Assembly: GCA_035495815.1 (NCBI GenBank)
Contig: DATJFH010000376.1
Location: 1-20,521, forward strand
DNA length: 20,521 nucleotides
DNA from: DATJFH01 sp035495815
GTDB taxonomy: Bacteria; Acidobacteriota; Terriglobia; Bryobacterales; Bryobacteraceae
Direction: 5' to 3'
Numbering within the stretch: the first letter of the stretch is position 1; each line of letters opens with the position of its first letter. A program made the position numbers and the translations under genes. This document shows, piece after piece, positions 14,849-20,521 of the stretch. Below the pieces are notes generated by a model. It was not told where the DNA came from and ran no database searches. It saw only the letters and a program-made list of their open reading frames with translations.

Positions 14849-14852
14849 CTTA
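14847..14852 (-). promoter_or_regulatory. Putative overlapping -10 for the ATL gene
   Basis: The minus strand reads TAAGAT, matching TATAAT at four of six positions, 15 bp before the ATG at 14831. It overlaps the opposing TAGAAT by two bases. The upstream promoter sequence would lie inside the hydrolase reading frame. This is weak evidence on its own. Confidence 0.22.
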
Positions 14853-14854
14853 CC

Positions 14855-16600
14855 GTGCGACTCTTGACTCTGCTGCTCGCCTCCTCTTTGTGCGCCCAGG
14901 TTCCCTCGCGGGACGCGCGGAACACGGACGTACCCCACACCGACACCCACTTCCGGATGCCCGTCTACAAGACGCGCGCCGAATGGGAAGCGCGCGCCGC
15001 GAAGCTGCGCAAGCAGATCCTGTTCGCCGCCGGGCTCGAGCCGATGCCGGAGCGCGGGCCGCTGGCGCCGGAGATCTTCGGCCGCATCGAGAACAAAGAC
15101 TACAGCATCGAGAAGGTGCTGCTCCAGACGCTGCCCGGCTATTATCTGGGCGGCAATCTTTACCGCCCCCTGGGCAAGTCCGGAAAGTTCCCGGCGGTGC
15201 TGACTCCGCACGGCCACTGGTCCTACGGGCGGCTGGAGAATCAGACGCTGTGCTCGGCGCCGGCGCGGGCCATCAACCTCGCCCGACAGGGCTACGTGGT
15301 GTTCGCTTACGACATGGTGGGGTACAACGACACTATGCAGACCCCGCACGCCTTCGGCAATCCGCGGGAACAGCTGTGGTCCTTCGGCCCGCTCGGACTG
15401 CAGCTAAGGAACTCACTCCGCTCGGTGGATTTCATGCAATCGCTTCCGGACGTGGATCCGGACCGGATTGCGATGACGGGCGCCTCGGGCGGCGGCACGC
15501 AGACCTTTCTGGCCACGGCGGTGGACGATCGGATCCGTTATTCGGCGCCGGTGAACATGATCTCGGCGATCATGCAGGGCGGCTCGCCGTGCGAGAATGC
15601 GCCGGGGCTGCGGCTGGGAACGTCGAACCTGGAGATCGGCGCCATGATGGCGCCGCGGCCGATGCTCATGATCGCGGCCACCGGCGACTGGACACGCAAC
15701 ACGCCCAGGGAGGAGTATCCCGCCTTGCGCTCCATCTATGAGCTGTACGACAAGGCGTCCGAGCTCGAGATGATCCAGATCGACGCCCCGCACAACTACA
15801 ACCAGCAGAGCCGCGAGGCCATGTACCGCTTCTTCGGCAAGCGCGTGCTGGGCAGCAGCGACGAAAAGCAGTTCGCCGAGAAGAACGTCCGCGTGGAGAA
15901 GCTGCAGGACATGCTGGCTCTATGGGGCCGGACGCCGCCGGCGAACGCGCTCACCTACGGCCAGCTGGTGGAGCAATGGATCACCGAGGCCGGGAAACAA
16001 TCGGCGGCCGCCACTCCGGCCGCGCTGCGGGAGCGGCTGTCGCTGGCATTGGCGTCGGAATGGCCGGCCCGAGTCCTGAGCGAGCGCGCCGGAGAGAAGA
16101 TCGTCCTCAGCCGGCAGGGCCGCGGAGACCGCGTGCCGGGGCTCTGGATCGAAGCCGGCAAGAGGGCGGCTTTGGTTGTCCATCCGGAGGGCGCGGAGGC
16201 CGCCCGCCGGAGCCCCGAGGCCCGGGAGATTCTGTCGAGCGGCGATTCCGTGCTGCTGATCGACGCGTTTCAGACCGGCGCCGCCAAAGCGGGGCGCAAC
16301 CATTCGGTGAAACACTTCGACGCGTTCAACCAGACCGACGACGCCTGCCGCGCGCAGGACATCCTCACCGCGCTGGCTTTTCTGAAGCAGTCGGGTTATG
16401 GAGAGATCCGGCTCACCGGCATCGGGAAGGCGGCGCTGTGGACGCTGTTCGCGGCGGCCGCCGCGGGCACGCCGGTGACGCTGACGAGCGACCTGAAAGC
16501 GTACAGCGGCAGCGATGCGGACTTCATCGACAACTTCTTCGTTCCGGGAATCCAGCGCGCCGGCGGGATGGAGGCGGCCAGGCGGATACTCCGGCCGTAG
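14855..16600 (+). CDS. Exported acetylxylan-esterase-like alpha/beta hydrolase with a degenerate second domain
   Basis: This 581-residue protein starts at GTG with a short signal peptide (MRLLTLLLASSLCAQ). The first domain (about 60-330) is an alpha/beta hydrolase. The nucleophile S211 is in GASGGG, the acid D278 in ATGDWT and the base H313 in APHNYN. Segments such as TPHGHW and AYDMVGYNDT resemble acetylxylan-esterase-like (Abhydrolase_7-type) enzymes of Acidobacteriota and Planctomycetes. A second, shorter hydrolase-like domain (about 400-581) has a sheet-like stretch LVVHPEG and a nucleophile-elbow position reading GIGKA (522-526), with Gly where Ser is needed. Its end (DNFFVPGIQRAGG) lacks a catalytic His. 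The role is probably deacylation of plant or microbial polysaccharide outside the cytoplasm; substrate unproven. No Shine-Dalgarno sequence precedes the GTG. Confidence 0.85.
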   Translation: MRLLTLLLASSLCAQVPSRDARNTDVPHTDTHFRMPVYKTRAEWEARAAKLRKQILFAAGLEPMPERGPLAPEIFGRIENKDYSIEKVLLQTLPGYYLGGNLYRPLGKSGKFPAVLTPHGHWSYGRLENQTLCSAPARAINLARQGYVVFAYDMVGYNDTMQTPHAFGNPREQLWSFGPLGLQLRNSLRSVDFMQSLPDVDPDRIAMTGASGGGTQTFLATAVDDRIRYSAPVNMISAIMQGGSPCENAPGLRLGTSNLEIGAMMAPRPMLMIAATGDWTRNTPREEYPALRSIYELYDKASELEMIQIDAPHNYNQQSREAMYRFFGKRVLGSSDEKQFAEKNVRVEKLQDMLALWGRTPPANALTYGQLVEQWITEAGKQSAAATPAALRERLSLALASEWPARVLSERAGEKIVLSRQGRGDRVPGLWIEAGKRAALVVHPEGAEAARRSPEAREILSSGDSVLLIDAFQTGAAKAGRNHSVKHFDAFNQTDDACRAQDILTALAFLKQSGYGEIRLTGIGKAALWTLFAAAAAGTPVTLTSDLKAYSGSDADFIDNFFVPGIQRAGGMEAARRILRP

Positions 16601-16683
16601 GGCGGCCAGCGGCGGGCCGGTATCCATGCCGCCGCGCACCAGCGGATCGACGCGGGAGTGTTTTGCGCCGAAGACGGGTGGCG

Positions 16684-16689
16684 TAAACT
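16684..16689 (+). promoter_or_regulatory. Possible -10 for the MscS-hyuA pair
   Basis: TAAACT matches TATAAT at four of six positions and ends 9 bp before the ATG at 16699. No Shine-Dalgarno sequence precedes that ATG, so the transcript would have almost no leader. The 98-bp gap after the hydrolase gene otherwise shows no recognisable signal. Confidence 0.25.
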
Positions 16690-16698
16690 GGTACAGAA

Positions 16699-17736
16699 AT
16701 GATACAGCGGTGGCTTTGGCCAAACGACCCGGCGGGAATCCATTACGTCCGCCCGCTGCTGGTCTTCGCGCTGACGCTGCTGGCGCTGGTAGCCGTCCGG
16801 CACTGGCTGCTGAAGTGGCTCTACGGCCGGGCCGCGGAAGGCCATTTCGGACACATCGTTCTCGAGACTTTGCGCATCCCGTCGGTGCTGTGGTGCATCG
16901 CGGGGGCGGTCCAGTTCGCGCTCGACAACTCGCTCATCCCCGACAAGTATATGGATCGGGCTTCGACCGCGATCGTGGCGTTTCTGGTATTCAGCTTCAG
17001 CCTGGTGCTCTCCTCCGCTTCGGTCCGCGCGCTGACGGCGCACGGGCAGCGGCGCGGGATCGCGCTGGCGCTTTCGGGGCTCTCCCGATCGCTGATCCGG
17101 GTGCTGATCCTGACGCTGGGAGCGATCGTGGTGCTGAAGCTCTACAACGTGAACATCACGCCGCTGCTGACGGCGTTGGGAGTCGGCGGTCTGGCGGTGG
17201 CGCTGGCGCTGCAGGATTCGCTGGCCAATTTCTTCGCCGGGATCCACATCCTGATCGAGGAGCCGATCGGGCTGGGCGCTTTCATCAAGCTGTCCACCGG
17301 CGAGGAAGGAGTGGTCACCGATATCGGCTGGCGCACGACGCGGGTGCGCAACGGAGCCAACAACATCGTGGTCATTCCGAATACGAAGATCACCTCCGGG
17401 ATCCTGATCAACTACAATCTGCCGGACCTGCGGCTGACGTCCGAAGTCGCGATCCTGGCGGCCTTCGACGCGGATCTGGAGCAGGTGCGGCGGATCGCGC
17501 TCGAAGAGACGCGGGCCTGCGAAGGGGTACTGGCCGTGCCGGAGCCGGTGATCCTCTTCAATCCCGGCGCGCTGCCGACGCATCTGCAATTCACGCTGGC
17601 CTTCAGCGTCTCGGAGTTCACGCGGCGGGGGCCGGTCACGTCCGAAGTCCGGCTGCGCATATACCGGCGGCTGCGGGACGAAGGGGTACCGCTGCCGGCG
17701 CTGACGCACGAGATGCGGGATTTCGTCGGCGCCTGA
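16699..17736 (+). CDS. MscS-type mechanosensitive ion channel
   Basis: This 345-residue inner-membrane channel of the MscS family opens under membrane tension and releases solutes on osmotic downshock. Five hydrophobic segments are visible: about 18-37, 60-76, 87-107, 130-149 and the pore-lining helix 153-180. The last one carries the Gly/Ala-rich pattern LGVGGLAVALALQDSLANFF and leads into HILIEEP. The cytosolic beta domain follows, with GVVTDIGWRTTRVR (204-217) and NNIVVIPNTKI (221-231), the usual MscS signature. An alpha/beta C-terminal domain runs to residue 345. With five helices it is larger than E. coli MscS (three) and resembles YnaI/YbdG-sized members. There is no Shine-Dalgarno sequence at the ATG. 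hyuA begins 4 bp after the stop, so the two genes form a bicistron. Confidence 0.95.
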   Translation: MIQRWLWPNDPAGIHYVRPLLVFALTLLALVAVRHWLLKWLYGRAAEGHFGHIVLETLRIPSVLWCIAGAVQFALDNSLIPDKYMDRASTAIVAFLVFSFSLVLSSASVRALTAHGQRRGIALALSGLSRSLIRVLILTLGAIVVLKLYNVNITPLLTALGVGGLAVALALQDSLANFFAGIHILIEEPIGLGAFIKLSTGEEGVVTDIGWRTTRVRNGANNIVVIPNTKITSGILINYNLPDLRLTSEVAILAAFDADLEQVRRIALEETRACEGVLAVPEPVILFNPGALPTHLQFTLAFSVSEFTRRGPVTSEVRLRIYRRLRDEGVPLPALTHEMRDFVGA

Positions 17737-17740
17737 TCCG

Positions 17741-19666
17741 ATGCGCATCGGCGTGGACGCGGGCGGCACATTCACGGACTTCGCCGTGCTGCACGGCGAC
17801 GGACGGCTGGAGAGCTTCAAGCTGCGCTCGAACCCGGCTGCGCCGGCGGCCGTGATTCTCGAAGGCATCGCGCGGGCGAGCGGGGGGCGGCGGGCGGAGG
17901 CGGTCCACGGGTCGACGGTGGCGACCAACGCGCTGCTGGAGCGGAAGGGCGCCAGGACGGCGTTCATCACGACCGAGGGATTCACGGACCTGATTTTCAT
18001 CGGCCGCCAGAATCGGCCGCAGCTCTACAATCTGACGCCGCCGCTGCGGCGTTTCCTGATCCCGCCATCGCTCTGCTTCGGCGTGAGCGAGCGGACCTTC
18101 ATCGACGGCGGGGCGCGGCGCCGGCCGGGAAAGGCGGAGCTGGAGAGCCTGAAGCGCAAGCTGCGCCGCGCGGGGGTCTCCTCGGCGGCCATCTGTTTCC
18201 TGCACTCGTATCACGACGCGGCCAACGAGAAGGCGGCCGCCGAGGCGTTGCGCGGGAGCGGGCTGTATCTCTCGGTTTCGCACGAAGTGGTCCCGGAGTA
18301 TCGCGAATACGAGCGGGCCTCGACGACGCTGATCAACGCGTATGTCGGCCCGCTGATGGACGCCTACCTGGGGGAGCTCGAAGGGCACGACATTTCCATC
18401 ATGCAATCGAACGGCGGGCACATCACGGCGGGCGAGGCGAGGCGGCAGGCGGTGCGCACGATTCTCTCGGGTCCGGCGGGCGGCGTGGTGGGGGCGGCGG
18501 CGGCAGCGCGAGCGGGCGGATTCAGGCGCGTGCTGGGTTTCGACATGGGCGGCACGTCGACGGACGTGAGCCTGGCGGACGGCAGCCCGCGCATGACGAC
18601 CGAAGCCACGATCGACGGACTCCCGATACGAGTGCCGGCGCTGGACATCCACACGGTGGGAGCGGGGGGAGGGTCGCTGGCCCGGGTGGACGAAGGGGGA
18701 CTGCTGCGCGTGGGACCGGAGTCCGCGGGCGCGGATCCGGGTCCGGCGTGCTACGGCAAGGGAGAGGGGGCGACGGTGACCGACGCGCACGTCGTGCTGG
18801 GCCGGATTGCCGCCGATCAGTTTCTGGGCGGGCAGATGCGGATCGAGGTGGAACGGTCGGCGGCGGCGGTGGATCGCATCGCGGCGCAGCTCGGCGCGGA
18901 CCGGGTGGCGGCCGCGGAGGGGATTCTGCGGGTGGCGAACGCCAACATGGAGCGCGCGATCCGCGTGGTGTCGGTCGAGCGCGGCCATGATCCGCGCGAT
19001 TTCGCGCTGGTGGCGTTCGGCGGCTGCGGGGGGCTGCACGCCTGCGAGATCGCCGGGGAACTGGGGATCGGCGTGGTGGTGATCCCGCAGATGGCGGGCG
19101 CTCTTTCCGCGCTGGGGATGCTGGTTGCCGACCGGGTCCGCGACTACTCGGCGAGCGCGCTGCAGCGGGAAGACATGGAAAAGCGGTTCCGCGAGCTGGA
19201 GCGCGCGGCCCGCGCGGACATGCCGGGCTGCCGGCTGGAGCGGTCCGCGGACGTGCGCTATCGCGGGCAAAGCTACGAGCTGAACGTGCCCTGGCAGCCG
19301 TCGGACTTTGCCGCGCCGTTCCACGCGCTGCACGAGAAGATTTACGGGTACGCCGACCGCGGCCGGCGGGCCGAGATCGTGACGGTGCGCGTGAAGGCGT
19401 CGATCGGAGTGAACAAGCCGGCCATCCGGCGGGAGCGAAACGGGACGAGCGAAGCCAATCCGCCGCGCAGGATGAGAATCGCCGGAAGATGGCTGAAGAC
19501 GCCCGTATACCGGCGTGGCGAGTTGTCCGGCAGGAGCAGGCCGGGGCCGGCGTTGATTATCGACTACGGCTCGACGACGCTGATTCCGCCGAACTGGCGC
19601 TTCCACCTGGACCGGGCCGGGAATGTGATCGCCCGGCTATCGCTCGCTTCCAAAAAAATGCGATGA
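17741..19666 (+). CDS. hyuA: Hydantoinase/oxoprolinase family protein, HyuA-type subunit
   Basis: This 641-residue cytoplasmic protein belongs to the ASKHA-fold HyuA family. Members hydrolyse cyclic amides such as N-methylhydantoin or 5-oxoproline with ATP, or carboxylate ketones, usually together with a HyuB subunit. Motifs: GVDAGGTFTDF (4-14), the first phosphate loop; HGSTVATNALLERKG (56-70); SGPAGGVVGA (243-252); GFDMGGTSTDVS (266-277), the second phosphate loop; and FGGCGGLHACEIA (about 427-439). The usual FGGAGPLHA reads FGGCGGLHA here. The C-terminal domain follows to about residue 640. It starts 4 bp after the MscS stop without a Shine-Dalgarno sequence. No HyuB gene follows: the next plus-strand sequence is repeat-bearing intergenic DNA. 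The TGA stop is in the first unit of the 9-bp repeat array. The exact substrate cannot be told. Confidence 0.92.
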   Translation: MRIGVDAGGTFTDFAVLHGDGRLESFKLRSNPAAPAAVILEGIARASGGRRAEAVHGSTVATNALLERKGARTAFITTEGFTDLIFIGRQNRPQLYNLTPPLRRFLIPPSLCFGVSERTFIDGGARRRPGKAELESLKRKLRRAGVSSAAICFLHSYHDAANEKAAAEALRGSGLYLSVSHEVVPEYREYERASTTLINAYVGPLMDAYLGELEGHDISIMQSNGGHITAGEARRQAVRTILSGPAGGVVGAAAAARAGGFRRVLGFDMGGTSTDVSLADGSPRMTTEATIDGLPIRVPALDIHTVGAGGGSLARVDEGGLLRVGPESAGADPGPACYGKGEGATVTDAHVVLGRIAADQFLGGQMRIEVERSAAAVDRIAAQLGADRVAAAEGILRVANANMERAIRVVSVERGHDPRDFALVAFGGCGGLHACEIAGELGIGVVVIPQMAGALSALGMLVADRVRDYSASALQREDMEKRFRELERAARADMPGCRLERSADVRYRGQSYELNVPWQPSDFAAPFHALHEKIYGYADRGRRAEIVTVRVKASIGVNKPAIRRERNGTSEANPPRRMRIAGRWLKTPVYRRGELSGRSRPGPALIIDYGSTTLIPPNWRFHLDRAGNVIARLSLASKKMR

Positions 19667-19688
19667 ATGTGATGAATGTGATGAATCT
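19662..19688 (+). repeat. 9-bp tandem repeat array, first cluster
   Basis: Three adjacent units read GATGAATGT, GATGAATGT and GATGAATCT. The first unit contains the hyuA stop codon. The units stand out as AT-richer than the surrounding DNA. A run of seven A residues (19652-19658) lies just before. Confidence 0.85.
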
Positions 19689-19742
19689 GCTCAGGGCGGG
19701 CCCACGGGATGGCGGCGGGGCGGCGCGCGGGGCGCGACACGC

Positions 19743-19770
19743 GATGAATGTGATGAATTTCGATGAATCG
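19743..19770 (+). repeat. 9-bp repeat array, second cluster
   Basis: Units GATGAATGT (19743-19751) and GATGAATTT (19752-19760) are followed, after one extra C, by GATGAATCG (19762-19770). The first unit begins exactly 81 bp (nine repeat lengths) after the start of the first cluster. The 54-bp spacer is very GC-rich. Short minisatellites of this kind, read as MNVMN or HHIHHI in spurious proteins, occur between genes in several environmental genomes. Confidence 0.8.
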
Positions 19771-19894
19771 CCGTGGACATATTGCGTTTGCCGCCGGACG
19801 CAGCCTCCATCCCGACGCTAGCACGCCCGATCCGGCTGTCTTGACGGGCGTGGCGCGGCGGTACTGAATTATCAGAGATATAAATTTTTGAAAG

Positions 19895-19916
19895 CGGCGT
19901 GACCGGGCATACGCCG
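19895..19916 (-). terminator. Possible terminator of the beta-propeller gene
   Basis: CGGCGT and ACGCCG form a 6-bp stem with a 10-nt loop, beginning 3 bp beyond the minus-strand stop codon. On that strand the stem is followed by GCTTTCAAAAATTTATAT, an AT-rich stretch rather than a clean T-run. The remaining DNA between hyuA and this point, outside the repeats, shows no further recognisable feature. Confidence 0.35.
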
Positions 19917-19919
19917 GAG

Positions 19920-20521
19920 TTACAGCGGGATCAGCGTGACGTACACCATGAGATACGTGCCGTCCGACAGGCGGATCACGGCGGCGTCCTTCACGAACTC
20001 CGACTCGAGGCCGGCCGAGGTATCGAGCGACAGCCGGACTCCGGGCTCGGCTTCCCACGTGTAGCCGTCCGAAGTGACAAACGAGCGGATGTCGCCCTGG
20101 GGACCGGGGCCGAAAGCGAAGAACCGCGTCCGGCCGTCCGCGAGGGCGATCTCGTTGGTGGGGATGTAGGGGCGGCCCCCGATGACGAATTCCGGGTGAT
20201 CGTGGAAGGTGAAGGCGCGGCCGTCCGGCGAGACTGCGTGCCACAGATTGGCGACGCTGTCGCCGAGAGTGTACATATGCCAGGCGTCGCCGACCGGGGC
20301 GGTGAACGAATCGATGATGAGGTCGCCTTCGCGGGTGAATGCCGGTCCCTGGAACACGAAATGGATACCGTCGGTTCCGTCGGCGTAATAAATGCCCGGC
20401 GTACGGGAGCCGGGGGCGGCGGACGTGAAGAACAGGCGAAAGACGCCGCCGGTCAGGAAACGCACGTCGGGATCGCCCGGACTGGGCATGCGCCCGATAC
20501 CCTCGATCTCGACATACTTGA
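19920..20521 (-). CDS. Beta-propeller glycoside-hydrolase-like protein, 5' end outside window
   Basis: The frame is open through the right edge, so the N-terminus and any signal peptide are missing. The ATG at 20489 is internal: KYVEIEGIGR precedes it in frame and reads as normal protein. About 199 residues are visible. GDPDVRFLTGGVFRLFFTS is typical of a blade start in five-bladed propellers of the GH43/GH32-like superfamily, where the Asp is often catalytic or structural. Several strands end in Asp-box-like turns: ADGTDGIHFVF, SPDGRAFTF and TSDGYTWEAE, as in sialidases. NEIALADGRTRFFAFG and VIRLSDGTYLMVYVT are further blade strands; the chain ends shortly after. It is likely an exported carbohydrate-acting or carbohydrate-binding protein. 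The family within the propeller superfamily cannot be fixed from this fragment. Confidence 0.7.
   Translation of the reverse strand, partial: KYVEIEGIGRMPSPGDPDVRFLTGGVFRLFFTSAAPGSRTPGIYYADGTDGIHFVFQGPAFTREGDLIIDSFTAPVGDAWHMYTLGDSVANLWHAVSPDGRAFTFHDHPEFVIGGRPYIPTNEIALADGRTRFFAFGPGPQGDIRSFVTSDGYTWEAEPGVRLSLDTSAGLESEFVKDAAVIRLSDGTYLMVYVTLIPL

Noticed and set aside
14491..14946. Longer start for the DUF1080 gene at 14946
   Set aside because: The extension overlaps the ATL gene in another frame and the hydrolase start; the signal peptide begins at 14490.
17636..19606. 656-codon minus-strand frame, and a similar one at 16396-18000
   Set aside because: Antisense shadows of hyuA, MscS and the hydrolase; Arg/His/Pro-rich and motif-free.
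19652..19821. Frameshift at the A7 run that would extend HyuA into the MNVMN frame
   Set aside because: The zero-frame codons do not make a classic X-XXY-YYZ slippery heptamer. Seven A residues are short for transcriptional slippage, and the tail has no protein-like character.
1..20521. CRISPR, tRNA, rRNA, insertion sequence or prophage signal
   Set aside because: I found no regularly spaced 25-40-bp repeats, cloverleaf sequence, transposase motif or phage gene when reading both strands. Folding or covariance searches could not be run.

Overview
The window is high-GC bacterial DNA with tightly packed genes on both strands. It most resembles an Acidobacteriota genome of the Bryobacterales/Solibacter type. 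That is an inference from gene content: two very long Oar-like TonB-dependent receptors with N-terminal carboxypeptidase-regulatory domains, a secreted DUF1080 protein, a small secreted protein resembling DUF5818, a secreted two-domain acetylxylan-esterase-like hydrolase, and short GATGAATGT repeats. No rRNA, tRNA, CRISPR array, transposase or phage gene was seen. Thirteen protein genes are supported, and the first and last run off the window.

Left block (1-6181, all minus strand): an Oar-like receptor, then a secreted M1 metallopeptidase of the leukotriene-A4-hydrolase type, a NUDIX hydrolase whose start overlaps the peptidase stop (TAATG), and the N-terminus of a PP2C-type phosphatase. A 216-bp divergent control region (6182-6397) with promoter-like elements in both directions separates the first receptor from a second one on the plus strand (6398-9880). 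Together these genes suggest import of large or complexed substrates across the outer membrane plus periplasmic peptide trimming.

Middle block (9893-14831): a stand-alone FadN-type beta-oxidation enzyme (minus) converges on the second receptor. A hairpin terminator lies between it and a small secreted two-cysteine protein (minus). Divergent from that is a polytopic membrane protein of the LPG-synthase TM/flippase-like family (plus). A minus-strand pair follows: an alkyltransferase-like DNA-repair protein (PWHR motif) coupled by a 4-base ATGA overlap to a secreted DUF1080 protein.

Right block (14855-20521): an exported alpha/beta hydrolase with a complete first triad and a degenerate second domain (plus). 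Its GTG start is only 23 bp from the start of the divergent alkyltransferase-like gene. Then come an MscS-type channel and, 4 bp later, a HyuA-type hydantoinase/oxoprolinase subunit without an adjacent HyuB. The HyuA stop codon lies inside a 9-bp repeat array, a second copy of which follows in the same intergenic stretch. The window ends in a minus-strand beta-propeller, glycoside-hydrolase-like gene that is cut by the edge.

No clearly new multi-gene system is visible. The points most worth a second look are the secreted LTA4H-like peptidase that keeps the epoxide-hydrolase residues, the phased 9-bp repeats, the very compact divergent promoter at 14832-14854, the repair/DUF1080 coupling, and the pseudo-hydrolase domain.
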